A DNA stretch of 64,000 bases from Desulfonatronum sp. SC1 (GTDB lineage Bacteria; Desulfobacterota; Desulfovibrionia; Desulfovibrionales; Desulfonatronaceae). The notes beneath the pieces were generated by a model, which was given only the letters and a program-made list of their open reading frames with translations, searched no databases and was not told the origin of the DNA. Where the stretch lies: NCBI RefSeq assembly GCF_003046795.1, contig NZ_PZKN01000013.1, forward strand, positions 1 to 64,000. Direction: 5' to 3'. Shown in pieces: positions 16,618 to 25,243 of this stretch (positions are counted from its first letter, which is position 1; every line of letters starts with the position of its first letter). The translations under genes and the position numbers were made by a program.

Positions 16618-19600
16618 ATGAAAGTCTTCAAGGATAAAACCGTCTCCCCGCTCTTCCGGCCCATCGGCATCGGCGGCGAAACATGGCTGTGCGTGGCCGG
16701 GCTGGTCTTTTTCGACCTGCTCGATCCGGACGCCCTGGACACCGAGCAGAACATGTGGGCCGCTCTGCCCGGCCAGTTGGGACAGCCGATGATCATCGAC
16801 CAGGTCGTGCCCAAGCCGCGAGGGGAGGTGCTGGTCTCCGGGGCCTGCTTCCAGCCCGACGGGGTGGCCCGCCCGGCGCACAAGGCCGGGTTTCGCGTGG
16901 GCGGAGTGCGCAAGGAGGTGGCGGTTTTCGGCGAGCGTTTCTGGAGCCATGGAGGGATTACCGATCCCAAGCCCTTCGTCTCCCTGCCCCTGTCCTGGGA
17001 GTACGCTTTTGGCGGCGAAGGGTTTGAGCGCAATCCCCTGGGCAGGGGAGCCGCTGAGGTCGTCGGCCCGGACGGAGCGCCCCTCCACCCGCTGCCGAAC
17101 ATCGAGCATCCGGCCCGGCTGATCGGCGCGCCCACGGACCGGCCCGAACCGGCCTGCTTCGGCCCCGTGGATCAGACCTGGCCCCAGCGCAAAGCCAAGG
17201 CCGGCACCTATGACGACGCCTGGCTGAAGACCCGCTGGCCCTGGTTCCCGGACGACATGAACTACGAGTACTTCAACCAGGCCCAGGAAGATCAGTTTCT
17301 GGCCGATGGCTTTTTCCATGGCGGAGAGCAGGTGGAAATCACGGGAATGCACCCCCGGCGCCAACTGATAACCACACATCTGCCCCGGTTGCGGCTGCGG
17401 ACCTTCGTGACCCTGGACACGACCTGGAAGCCGCACCAGTGGCCGCCCGGGCCGCTGCCTTCGGAGCCGCTCAGGGATACGGACGAATTCCGCGAAATCA
17501 CCACCCATCTGGAGACGGTCTGGCTGTTTCCCTCCCTGTTGCGCGGTCTGCTCATTTTCCGGGGCATGACCCGGATCAGGGACGAAAGCCTGGGAGACGC
17601 CGCACGCCTGCTGCTGGCCCTTGAGGATATGGGCGACGGGCCCAAAAGCATCGAGCACTACCGGGACGAGCTGGCCCGCCGCCTGCACCGCGGCGCGGAC
17701 ATCGACATGGCCCCCTTTGAGCAGGCCAAGGAAAAGCTGACCCCCTTGCTGCGCCGTCTGGGCTCCATTCCCAAGGAGATCGACGACGCGCGGCAGAAGG
17801 CCTTGGGCAACCGCCCGTCCATGCCCCTGCCATCCACGGCCCAGTTCGCCGATCTTTCCGCGAAACTGCTGGCCGACGGGCACAGTACGCTCAACGGCCT
17901 GGAAGCCAAGGCCCGGGAGCTGCACGCCCGTTTCGGCCACGCCACGGTAGTGGACCTGACGATTTTCGACCGCTTCCGGGCCAAGCTGGGCGCGATGGAC
18001 GAGAAGGTCACGGCGTCCCTGGCCAAGGCCGATCAGACCAGGGCAAAGCTGGACCAGGTCCAAAAAGACGCGGTATCCCGGTTGCGGGCGAACATGCCGC
18101 AGCAGTTCGACTCCGAAAAACTCAAGGACGCCGAACTGGCCCTGGATGATCCCCTGAAGCCGAAATCACTGGGCCCGTGGCATGATGCCGGATTTCCTCT
18201 GTTGGTGGAGGCTCGCCGGAGCGTGGATCTGGACGACCCGGCCCGGACCGTACTGAAAAAACTTGGTTTTGAAAGCCGGACCTGGAAGCGGCACTGGTTC
18301 GGAGCGACTCGGAATCCGGTTGCGTTTCAACCCCGGGATTGGGGAGTTGACCAGGAGGCCTTCCTGTCTCTGCCACCCGGCCTCTGGCTGCCCAGGTTTG
18401 ACGGGAAAAAGCTGATCAGCCTGCGCGTCCGGCCTTTTGATCCCGACGGCGCATTGCCCGAGCATCCGGATCGGGACGTGGTCGTTCCCGGCTCCGACCC
18501 GGAGCCGCTGTTTCTGCCCGCGGCCACCTTGATCGACCTGCCCGGCCTGCCCGCGGCCGCCTCCGCTCCCGTGGTCGTGGCCGGGGATCCCTTCGCGGCG
18601 ATCTTCCTGGAGCAGGAAATCGGGGATTGCTGCTCCATTCTCACCCTGGCCTCCCCGGCCGAGCAGCCGGGCAAGGAAGCCGCCCAGGCGTTGCAACAAG
18701 CCGAAGCCGTGCTGGTGGTTCTGCCTGAGACGGCGCATCCGGACGGCAGGCTGATCACCGCCTGGAGGGCCGTGCTGCCCATGATGATCCCGGCCGTGTT
18801 GCCCAAGGGGAGCACCGTGTTCGAGGCCCATCGCCGCAAGCAGGACGTGCGCGGCTTTCTGCTGGGCCTGCTGCCCCCGGACCTGGCCGAGGCCCACCGC
18901 CGGGAGATCGTGCTGCCCGAACCGGGCAAGCCGCCTTCCGGCTCGCCGCTGCAAGGCTCGCTGGCCATGCCGGACCTGAAGGCAATCATTCCCGGAGTCA
19001 TCCTGGAGGTCCGCCAGGCCATGGAGGCCCGGATGCAGCCGCTCAAGGACGAGATGGAAGCCCGCCAGGCCGGGATGATGCAGCGGACCAAGGACATGCT
19101 GCGCCGGGCCGGTCAAGATCCGTCCGTGGTGGACAAGGCCATGTCCGCCAAGCCGGGCGGGTCGCTCCAGGAGTCCGGCGAGCAGTTCGCCGGCGCCCTC
19201 AAGGGCCAGAAGGAGTCCTTGCGCCAGGCCGGACAATTGACTCCGGAACGGGCCTCCGAGTTCGACAAGGTCATCGCGGACATCACCAGCCGCACCAGGG
19301 AGGCGGACGCCAAATTCGCCGCGGCGAAGCAGGAACTGGCCGCCAAGAAACAGGAATTGGAGCAGGGCCTGGCCAGGCTCAAGGCCATGGAGCCGCCGGA
19401 AGAGGCCAAGGCCAAGTTGGCGGCCCATGGATTGGACCCGGATAAAATCCGCCCCCTGACCCGGGAAGAGGTCATGGACCGGCATGCCCGGGGCGAGAGC
19501 CTTTCCGGGGCCATCCTCTCCGGAGTGGACCTCTCCAACCTGGACCTGACCGGCGCGGACCTGACCATGACCCAGTTGACCAAAACCAAATTCACGAAAA

Positions 19601-20451
19601 CCATCCTGGACAAGGCCGTGATGATTAAGTGCATGGCCGGAGAGACCGACTTTTCCGGGGCCTCGCTGCGCGGGGCCGATCTGGGCCGGGCCGTGCTGCG
19701 CAAGGCCTCCTTCGCCGGGGCCGACCTTCAGGGAGTCCGGATTCAGCAGGCCGTGTTCCGGGAGTCGGACCTGAGCGCCGCGAACCTGAGCGGCATGGAC
19801 GCCGAAATGGCCGTGATCGAGAAAAGCAAACTCAAAGGTGCCCGCCTGGATAGCGCCAACCTGCGCATGTGCATTCTGGCGGACACGGACCTGACCGGAG
19901 CGACGTTCGCCAAAGCCTCGATGGCGCGCTGCCTGGTCAACCGCTGCGTCCTGGACCGGGCGACCTTCCGCGAGGCGACGCTGAACCGGACCATGTTCCA
20001 GGCCTGCCGCGGCGAAAAGGTCGTTTTCTCCGGCGCGAACATGGATCATGCGCGCACGGCCAAGCAGACCGACTTCTCCGGCGCGGACCTGACCGGGGCC
20101 TCCCTGCGCCAGGCATCGCTGCGGGACACGGATTTCCACGGAGCGTCTTTCGCGGGCGCGAACCTGGACGAGGCCATCGTGGAGAACTGTCGCCTGACCG
20201 AGGCCGGACTGAAGGGGGTTTCGGCCCGCAAGGTCCGTTTTCTGGGTTCCAACCTGGAGCTGGCCGATCTGCGCGGCGCGAACCTGATGTCCGGCTCCGT
20301 GAAGCGCAGCCGTCTGGTCCAGGCCGATCTGACCCTGGCCAACCTCTACGGCGTGGACTTCTACAAGGCGGTCCTGGGCGAGACGCGTCTGGACGGGGCG
20401 CTGCTGAAACGCTCCCTGCTGGAAAAGGGCCGCGAGGAGTTTTTCTCATGA
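16618..20451 (+). CDS. DUF2169 adaptor fused to a pentapeptide beta-helix, cassette B
   Basis: 1277 residues with the same architecture as the cassette A protein. The DUF2169 domain fills about residues 1-340 (EYAFGGEGFERNPLGRG, QTWPQRKAKAGTYD, GMHPRRQ). A long helix-rich, Lys/Glu/Gln-rich region covers about 340-950, and pentapeptide repeats occupy about 960-1270 (GADLTMTQLTKTKF, GANLDEAIVENC). The stop overlaps the next start as ATGA, the classic arrangement for translational coupling. Function is inferred from context only: T6SS adaptor, scaffold or cargo. Confidence 0.9.
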   Translation: MKVFKDKTVSPLFRPIGIGGETWLCVAGLVFFDLLDPDALDTEQNMWAALPGQLGQPMIIDQVVPKPRGEVLVSGACFQPDGVARPAHKAGFRVGGVRKEVAVFGERFWSHGGITDPKPFVSLPLSWEYAFGGEGFERNPLGRGAAEVVGPDGAPLHPLPNIEHPARLIGAPTDRPEPACFGPVDQTWPQRKAKAGTYDDAWLKTRWPWFPDDMNYEYFNQAQEDQFLADGFFHGGEQVEITGMHPRRQLITTHLPRLRLRTFVTLDTTWKPHQWPPGPLPSEPLRDTDEFREITTHLETVWLFPSLLRGLLIFRGMTRIRDESLGDAARLLLALEDMGDGPKSIEHYRDELARRLHRGADIDMAPFEQAKEKLTPLLRRLGSIPKEIDDARQKALGNRPSMPLPSTAQFADLSAKLLADGHSTLNGLEAKARELHARFGHATVVDLTIFDRFRAKLGAMDEKVTASLAKADQTRAKLDQVQKDAVSRLRANMPQQFDSEKLKDAELALDDPLKPKSLGPWHDAGFPLLVEARRSVDLDDPARTVLKKLGFESRTWKRHWFGATRNPVAFQPRDWGVDQEAFLSLPPGLWLPRFDGKKLISLRVRPFDPDGALPEHPDRDVVVPGSDPEPLFLPAATLIDLPGLPAAASAPVVVAGDPFAAIFLEQEIGDCCSILTLASPAEQPGKEAAQALQQAEAVLVVLPETAHPDGRLITAWRAVLPMMIPAVLPKGSTVFEAHRRKQDVRGFLLGLLPPDLAEAHRREIVLPEPGKPPSGSPLQGSLAMPDLKAIIPGVILEVRQAMEARMQPLKDEMEARQAGMMQRTKDMLRRAGQDPSVVDKAMSAKPGGSLQESGEQFAGALKGQKESLRQAGQLTPERASEFDKVIADITSRTREADAKFAAAKQELAAKKQELEQGLARLKAMEPPEEAKAKLAAHGLDPDKIRPLTREEVMDRHARGESLSGAILSGVDLSNLDLTGADLTMTQLTKTKFTKTILDKAVMIKCMAGETDFSGASLRGADLGRAVLRKASFAGADLQGVRIQQAVFRESDLSAANLSGMDAEMAVIEKSKLKGARLDSANLRMCILADTDLTGATFAKASMARCLVNRCVLDRATFREATLNRTMFQACRGEKVVFSGANMDHARTAKQTDFSGADLTGASLRQASLRDTDFHGASFAGANLDEAIVENCRLTEAGLKGVSARKVRFLGSNLELADLRGANLMSGSVKRSRLVQADLTLANLYGVDFYKAVLGETRLDGALLKRSLLEKGREEFFS

Positions 20452-21515
20452 GCGTGTTGACGCGCGAACAGGTGCTCCAGGCCGTGGCCGCAAACCGCAC
20501 CCTGGACATGGACCTTTCCGGGATTGATCTGACCGGCGCGGATTTGCGGGGCGCGCGCTTTTTCGGCACGGACCTGCGCGGGGCCGGATTGTCCCGGGCG
20601 GACATTTCCCGGACCGGATTCAAGGACTGCGACCTGCGCGGAGCCGATCTCTCCCAGACGGAATGGAACAGGATGAACATTCAGGGCCTGAACATGGAGG
20701 GCGCGTCCCTGCGCGGAGCGACCATTCACATGTGCATGATGCAGAAGGCCCGTCTGGCCGGGGCCGACTGCACCGGGGCGCGGATCGGCTGGTCCATGGG
20801 CCAGGAAAGCGACTTCAGCGGCGCGGACCTGAGCGACGCCCGCCTGGAAAAAATGGTCTTTTCCCGCGCGGTCTTTTCCCATGCGAACCTGAGCCGGGCC
20901 GTCCTGGACCGGGTGGTCTTCCTGGAAGCCGTGCTGGACGGCCTGCGCCTGGAAGCCGCGGCCCTGGAAAAGGTCATGCTGCGAAACTGCGTCCTGACGG
21001 GGTTTTCCTTTGCCGGGATGGTCCTGAATCAGGTCCAGTTCGACGGCTGCGACCTGCGCCAGGCCGATTTTCGCCAAGCCAACCTGAACATGAGCAACTT
21101 TTCCGGGGCCGATCTGGGCGGGGCGAATTTCGAGCGCTGCCAGGGGCAGTACGTGATGTTCCTGGGCGCGAAATGTCTGGGGACGCGGTTTGTCAAAGCC
21201 AACCTCCCCCAGGCCATTTTCAACGAAGCGACGCTGGAGGCGGCCGATCTGTCCGAGGCCAACCTGGTCAACGGCCAGTTCGAAAGGGCCGCTTGCCGGA
21301 CCACGCGCTTCACCTCCGCCAGCCTGCACCACGCCAACTTCTCCCACGCCGAACTGCTGGACTGCGACTTCAGAAAGGCCACCCTGTACATGGGCCGGAT
21401 GCACAAGACCAAAACCGACGGTTCCCGGTTCGACGACGCGGTGACCGTGCTGTTGCGGGGAACGGACGAGGAACTGGCCCAGGCCGAAGACTGGACGTTA
21501 CCGTCGCCATCATAA
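20448..21515 (+). CDS. Stand-alone pentapeptide-repeat protein, cassette B
   Basis: 355 residues. A short N-terminal helix (MSVLTREQVLQAVAANRT) is followed by pentapeptide repeats to near the end (GADLRGARFFGTDLRGAG, ANFSHAELLDCDF). I chose the ATG at 20448 because it overlaps the upstream TGA by 4 bp; the frame extends further upstream only as a shadow of the fusion gene. The protein ends GTDEELAQAEDWTLPSPS, which resembles the intact C-terminal pattern (GTDRDLAEAEQW) of the cassette A protein just before its MITE-derived tail. It is also parallel to the cassette C protein. Confidence 0.88.
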   Translation: MSVLTREQVLQAVAANRTLDMDLSGIDLTGADLRGARFFGTDLRGAGLSRADISRTGFKDCDLRGADLSQTEWNRMNIQGLNMEGASLRGATIHMCMMQKARLAGADCTGARIGWSMGQESDFSGADLSDARLEKMVFSRAVFSHANLSRAVLDRVVFLEAVLDGLRLEAAALEKVMLRNCVLTGFSFAGMVLNQVQFDGCDLRQADFRQANLNMSNFSGADLGGANFERCQGQYVMFLGAKCLGTRFVKANLPQAIFNEATLEAADLSEANLVNGQFERAACRTTRFTSASLHHANFSHAELLDCDFRKATLYMGRMHKTKTDGSRFDDAVTVLLRGTDEELAQAEDWTLPSPS

Positions 21516-21525
21516 GGAGCTTGCC

Positions 21526-22158
21526 ATGACCTACAATCCAACGCGCCCTCATGTCCTGGGCCGAGACCTGGGCCTGCATCACGCCACGATCCATCGTCGC
21601 CGGGGCGAGGCCTGGGAAGTGCTCGTCGGCGGACGCACGCTGCCCGCCCGACAGGCCGCCTCCTGCCTTCTGCGCCCGGAAACCGGCGACTTGGTGCTGC
21701 TCAGCGCAGGCGACTCCGGCCAGAACCACATTCTGGCCGTGCTGGAACGCGCGACCCCCGGCGACCCCGCGCATTTCAACCTGCCCCAGGACGCGGTGCT
21801 GCACAGCCCCGGTCGACTGACCCTGGCCCCGGAACAAGAGCTGAACTGCGTCACGGCCAAAATCGGCGTCCATGCCGCCGAGGCCGAGGCCAACATCGGC
21901 CTGGTCGAGCTGACCACGCGCTTTCTGCGCACCCAGGCCGAACGCATCGCCACCACGGCCCGCCAGGTGGACGCCACCATCGGCGAGCTGGTCCAGCGCC
22001 TGACCAGATCCCAGCGCTTTGTTCAGGAAGACGAGGAATGCCAATGCGCCAACCTGCGTCTGGTGGTGGAGGAAACCGCGGTCCTGCAAAGCCGCGAAAC
22101 CTTCATCCAGGCCCGGGAGCAGGTCAAGGTGGACGGCGAAACCGTTCAACTGGGGTGA
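21526..22158 (+). CDS. DUF3540 protein, cassette B
   Basis: 210 residues, homologous to the cassette A DUF3540 protein. It has the N-terminal region with EVLVGGRTLPARQAASCLL, a conserved GDLVLLSAGDSGQNHILAVL, a helical RTQAERIATTARQVDATIG segment and the closing VKVDGETVQLG. AAGGAG sits a few bases before the ATG. It lies 10 bp after the pentapeptide gene and is followed by a strong hairpin before the PAAR-like gene. Confidence 0.85.
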   Translation: MTYNPTRPHVLGRDLGLHHATIHRRRGEAWEVLVGGRTLPARQAASCLLRPETGDLVLLSAGDSGQNHILAVLERATPGDPAHFNLPQDAVLHSPGRLTLAPEQELNCVTAKIGVHAAEAEANIGLVELTTRFLRTQAERIATTARQVDATIGELVQRLTRSQRFVQEDEECQCANLRLVVEETAVLQSRETFIQAREQVKVDGETVQLG

Positions 22159-22174
22159 TCGCTGGAAATGAAAA

Positions 22175-22222
22175 GGCCCGCCGCCGGACCTCTCCCACCG
22201 GGAGAGATCCGGTGGCGGGGCC
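22175..22222 (+). other. Strong intercistronic hairpin before the PAAR-like gene
   Basis: GGCCCGCCGCCGGACCTCTC pairs with GAGAGATCCGGTGGCGGGGC to form an almost continuous stem of about 22 bp with a very short loop. No T-tract follows, so it is not a standard terminator. It lies between the DUF3540 and PAAR-like genes and ends about 12 bp before the ribosome-binding site of the latter. Cassette A has only a 10-bp gap at this point. Confidence 0.75.
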
Positions 22223-22247
22223 GAGAAACCATCAAGGAGCACCAACC

Positions 22248-22652
22248 ATGTTCGCGCTTTCCATGGGCCCCGGCATGAACCTGGGCTTTCCGGACGTCTG
22301 CCTGACCCCGACCCCGGTGGGACCGATTCCCGTCCCTTATCCGGACATGTCCTACTCCGCGGCCACGGCCCCGGCGGCCTACAACGTGCTGACCAGTTGC
22401 ACGCCGACCATCAACCAGCTCTCCATGGGCCTGGTCAGCGTGGGCGACCAGCCCGGAGTCCTGCTGGGGGTGGTCTCGCACATCGAGGCCGGCCAGACCG
22501 ACTACGAACTGGGCTGCATCACCATCTTCGCCGACGGTACGCCCATGCAACGCCTGACCTCGGTCACCGGCCAAAACGCCATGGGCATGCTCCCCAACGC
22601 CCCGGGAGTCTGCACCGTGCCCAGCCAGGTTACCGTGCTGTCTCTGGGGTGA
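22248..22652 (+). CDS. PAAR-like DUF4150 protein, cassette B
   Basis: 134 residues, the same length as the cassette A homologue, with FPDVCLTPTPVGPIPVPYPD at about residues 14-33 and the C-terminal PGVCTVPSQVTV. It is a tip-domain-only protein with no fused toxin. AAGGAG at 22234-22239 fixes the start at 22248; the frame is open further upstream but overlaps the DUF3540 gene. It ends cassette B. Confidence 0.9.
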   Translation: MFALSMGPGMNLGFPDVCLTPTPVGPIPVPYPDMSYSAATAPAAYNVLTSCTPTINQLSMGLVSVGDQPGVLLGVVSHIEAGQTDYELGCITIFADGTPMQRLTSVTGQNAMGMLPNAPGVCTVPSQVTVLSLG

Positions 22653-22656
22653 TTTT

Positions 22657-22860
22657 CCATCGTCATCGCAGCCCTCACACTTTGATTCGGGAACCGAGGC
22701 AGAGACGGAAAAGCGTCGGGAAAGCATCGCAAAAATGTCGGGTAAGCGTCGGGTAAGCGTCGGGTAAGACGCCGGGAAAGACGATAAGTACGTTGGGATG
22801 GTTCAGAATCAGTTGACAATTCCGGGAACAAATCGCCCGCCTCGCTCAGGGCGTTCGTCT
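22657..22860. repeat. Repeat region: degenerate SGK/VGK-coding repeats plus a 95-bp direct repeat
   Basis: 22657-22750 resembles 24154-24240: both start with CGTCATCGCAGCCCTC and continue into GTCGGGAAAGC-type short repeats. 22765-22860 (GTACGTTGGGATGGTTCAGA onward) matches 24770-24842 as a direct repeat. The short repeats are the decayed low-complexity hinge (G/S-K rich) that precedes the C-terminal HTH in AlbA_2-type regulators. Nothing else is seen in the 22653-22919 gap. Confidence 0.6.
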
Positions 22861-22919
22861 TGACGTACGTACTGAAGGGCGTACAGTCGATGAAAAATTG
22901 AACACGCAAGAGGTGCGGC

Positions 22920-23162
22920 ATGACCGGAATCACAGCAACTGAGGCGCGCAGCAACCTTTATCGTTTGATAGATGAAACCGCCGAGTCTCACCAACCAATC
23001 ATCATCATGGGCAAGCGGAACAAAGCCGTCCTGGTGTCCGAAGAAGACTGGTCGGCAATTCAGGAAACCCTTTACCTGCTGTCCATACCAGGTATGCGGG
23101 AGTCTATTCGTGAGGGGATGGGCGCCTCAGTGGATGAATGTGATGAGGAGCTGGACTGGTGA
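22920..23162 (+). CDS. yefM: YefM/Phd-family antitoxin
   Basis: 80 residues with the YefM N-terminal DNA-binding pattern (ITATEARSNLYRLIDE) and the conserved LVSEEDWSAIQETLYLLSIPGMR, followed by an acidic tail (DECDEELDW) that would cover the toxin. It neutralises YoeB and autorepresses the pair. The stop overlaps the toxin start by 4 bp (ATG within GGTGACATGG). The operon follows directly after T6SS cassette B. Confidence 0.93.
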   Translation: MTGITATEARSNLYRLIDETAESHQPIIIMGKRNKAVLVSEEDWSAIQETLYLLSIPGMRESIREGMGASVDECDEELDW

Positions 23163-23422
23163 CATGGAAGTTGGTTTACACCAAGCAAGCCCAGAAAGAC
23201 GGGGGAAAACTGGCCTCCAGCGGTCTCAAGCAAAATGCACGGGAATTGTTGGCAATAATTGCGGAAGATCCCTTCCGCAAGCCGCCTCCGTTTGAGAAGC
23301 TCATTGGTGATCTTGCGGGGGCCTGTTCACGCCGCATCAATATTCAGCATCGTCTGGTCTACCAAGTGCTCGAGGACGAGCGAACGATAAAAGTTCTCAG
23401 GCTCTGGAGCCACTACGAATAG
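23159..23422 (+). CDS. yoeB: YoeB-family mRNA interferase toxin
   Basis: 87 residues with the Txe/YoeB features: WKLVYTKQAQKD at the N-terminus, NPF-like EDPFRKPPPFEKL, the basic RRINIQHRLVYQV and the C-terminal LRLWSHYE that carries the catalytic His-Tyr end. YoeB cleaves mRNA in the ribosomal A site. It appears intact and coupled to yefM. It begins MTWKLVYT rather than MKLVWT, a common variation. A decayed relative of its 3' end follows cassette A. Confidence 0.93.
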   Translation: MTWKLVYTKQAQKDGGKLASSGLKQNARELLAIIAEDPFRKPPPFEKLIGDLAGACSRRINIQHRLVYQVLEDERTIKVLRLWSHYE

Positions 23423-23566
23423 GGAGCATTACGCATTTTTTGGTGAGCACATGCGCGGACTGCCGCGATATATGGGTATGCCTTGAGTTCTCTCAAAGAT
23501 GGGACCGATTGCGGTTTTCCTATTTGGGTATTACAATGTATGACAATTGACCACAGGAGAATTCCG

Positions 23567-23785
23567 ATGAGTGTAGCCGTTTCTGTTCGTCTCCCGGAGC
23601 GCTTGGCGGCCGAACTCGGCGATGTCGCCAGTGCCACCGAACGTTCAAAGTCTTTCGTGATCCAGAAAGCGCTTGAGGCTTACCTCGAAGAACAAGCGGA
23701 TTTGCAGATTGCTCTGGATCGCCTGAACGATCCGACCGATGCGACCATCTCGCTTGAGGACATGAGGTCCGAGCTTGCCCTATAG
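23567..23785 (+). CDS. Ribbon-helix-helix (CopG/RelB-type) antitoxin
   Basis: 72 residues. VAVSVRLPERLAAELGDVAS is the RHH strand and first helix, and RSKSFVIQKALEAYLEE the second helix. The acidic C-terminus (ISLEDMRSELAL) would bind the toxin. AGGAG at 23554-23558 supports the ATG at 23567; the frame is open upstream from 23483 without a good start. The 3' end overlaps the toxin gene by 11 bp. Confidence 0.9.
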   Translation: MSVAVSVRLPERLAAELGDVASATERSKSFVIQKALEAYLEEQADLQIALDRLNDPTDATISLEDMRSELAL

Positions 23786-24029
23786 GATCACATTCAAGAA
23801 GTCCGTTTCGCGTGACCTACGGAAGATAGGCAAGACGGAAGCCGATCGGGTTCTGAGCGCGTTGGCCTCCCAGTTGCCGGAGGCAGCGGATGCTTGTCCT
23901 GAGCTGAAGGGCAAGTTCGCCGGACTGAGGAAGTTCCGTGTTGGAGATTATCGTGTCATCTTTGCGATCATCGGAGACTCGGTATGCGTGATCCGGGTCG
24001 GACACCGTCGGGATGTCTACCGGGGATAG
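23775..24029 (+). CDS. RelE/ParE-family toxin
   Basis: 84 residues (TTG start) with the RelE/ParE pattern: YRITFKKSVSRDLRKI, LKGKFAGLRKFRVGDYRVIF and the C-terminal VIRVGHRRDVYRG. The LRKFRVGDYRVIF strand and terminal GHRRDVY motif point to a RelE-type mRNA interferase or a ParE gyrase poison; I cannot separate them. It appears intact and overlaps the RHH antitoxin gene. Confidence 0.9.
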   Translation: MPYRITFKKSVSRDLRKIGKTEADRVLSALASQLPEAADACPELKGKFAGLRKFRVGDYRVIFAIIGDSVCVIRVGHRRDVYRG

Positions 24030-24054
24030 GAGAATAGATACGGTCGTACACAAC

Positions 24055-24398
24055 ATGGCCCGAACAAATCAGATCATCAGCAATGCTGCCAGCCACTTGG
24101 TGCGCAGTCCGCTGGCCGTTCAGACCCGGAACGTGGCGCTGGAAAACGGACGCCTCGTCATCGCAGCCCTCGCGCCTTCAGCCGGGGGCCGAGGCAGAAA
24201 GGGGAAAGCGTCGGGAAATCGTCGGGAAAGATTCTGGATGCCTGTCGGGAAAAACCGTCTATCACCATTTCCGAGCTGGCGGGATTGATCGGCATTAGCG
24301 AGCGGTCGGTGCAACGGAACATTCAAAACCTGCAAAAAGATGGTTTGTTGCGTCGGATCGGAGGAAGAAAGGAAGGTCGCTGGGAGGTGATGGAGTGA
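24055..24398 (+). pseudogene. AlbA_2/COG2865-type regulator remnant with HTH
   Basis: The piece from 24055 encodes RTNQIISNAASHLVRSPLAV and NVALENGRLVIAA, typical of the AlbA_2 (divergent AAA_4) domain. After a frameshift and a large deletion, 24185-24398 encodes SVGKSSGKILDACREKPSI, TISELAGLIGISERSVQRNI and DGLLRRIGGRKEGRWEVME, the winged HTH C-terminus of the same family. A full gene would be about 400-500 codons, so most of the middle is lost. Confidence 0.72.
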
Positions 24399-24510
24399 CC
24401 GCCGTCCTTTTCTCTGGAATCAGGTGAGACCCTCTCGCTCTCAGAACAGGTTGACACTCGAGTGCAGGTTGTCGTCACGGGTAGCACGGGCATCTTGCCT
24501 GTACATTGAT

Positions 24511-24734
24511 CGTTCCCATGCTCCAGCGTGGGAATGCAGTTCCCGACGCTCCAGCGTCGCGAATTGAAATCCGGTGTAACGCCGCTCTTCGGATATTCAC
24601 GAGCTTTTGGCGGTTTTCATTACGCGGAATTGCTTCCGGGCAGCCTTGGTTGATGGGAATTGACTGTCCACTCCGTGCTAAAACCGGGGCGCTGGTGCGC
24701 CAAAGGCTGCGTTCCCACGCTGGAGCGTGGGAAC
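24511..24734. repeat. GTTCCCACGCTGGAGCGTGGGAAC palindrome family
   Basis: Three hairpins share one design: CGTTCCCATGCTCCAGCGTG with GGAATG (24511-24536), CCCGACGCTCCAGCGTCG (24542-24559), and a 24-bp perfect palindrome at 24711-24734 centred on CGCTGGAGCG. Such intergenic palindromes are dispersed in many proteobacterial genomes. No gene can be supported between 24399 and 24747. Confidence 0.7.
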
Positions 24735-24747
24735 GCTCAGAAGACGT

Positions 24748-24842
24748 TGGGTAAGCGTCGGGTAAGACGACAGGTACGTTGGGATGGTTCAGAACCAGTT
24801 GGCAATTCCGGAAACAAACCGCCCGCTTCGCTCAAGGACAAA
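24748..24842. repeat. Direct repeat partner of 22748-22860
   Basis: The sequence from GTTGGGTAAGCGTCGGGTAA through GTACGTTGGGATGGTTCAGA to CGCCCGCTTCGCTCAAGG matches the block at about 22748-22855 at roughly 85-90% identity by eye, in the same orientation. The two copies bracket yefM-yoeB, the RHH-ParE pair and the regulator remnant, a segment of about 2 kb. Confidence 0.7.
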
Positions 24843-24982
24843 CTCCCAATGCTCCCTCTGGAATCTCCCGTCTTCCGGATATCCTACAATTTTACTTGAT
24901 ATGCGGAAGAAGGCAGCCAAATATTTGCCAAATCCATGTCAATTGTTTTACCTGAATTGACAGTTGGTTAATTGAAAGCGGC

Positions 24983-25243
24983 TCTTCGACGTTGGACGTG
25001 GAATTTGCGTAACAGTCTGGCCCATCGCGCAATCTCTGTTCGGAGCCCCCGCCGGAGGCATCCCCGTCCGTCGCCCACCATTGAAGTGGGAATGAGAAAG
25101 CTAAGCTCGTCAAGGCATGGCGACAGCCATCCCCGAAGGAGTCTGCCTTGACGGGCTTGGCGCTCATGCCATCATCAGGGGGGCGAAAAGAGCCTCCGGG
25201 CACTACATGGTTTTTGGTACAATTCCACAGTCAACGTCGAAGA
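24983..25243. other. Structured element with nested inverted repeats (MITE or ncRNA candidate)
   Basis: The outer arms TCTTCGACGTTGGACGTGGA (24983-25005) and AATTCCACAGTCAACGTCGA (25221-25243) are reverse complements apart from a few positions. Inside, CGGAGGC (25053-25059) pairs with GCCTCCG (25192-25198), and CGTCAAGGCA (25108-25117) pairs perfectly with TGCCTTGACG (25144-25153). No open frame is supported. The arms are in nested order, so a folded RNA or cruciform DNA of 261 bp is possible. I do not recognise it as a known RNA family. A short hairpin (GTCAATT...AATTGAC, 24938-24961) lies just upstream. Confidence 0.55.

Noticed and set aside
24013-24288. A 91-residue protein after the ParE-like toxin
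   Set aside because: It crosses the frameshifted AlbA_2 remnant; the real homology switches frame inside it.
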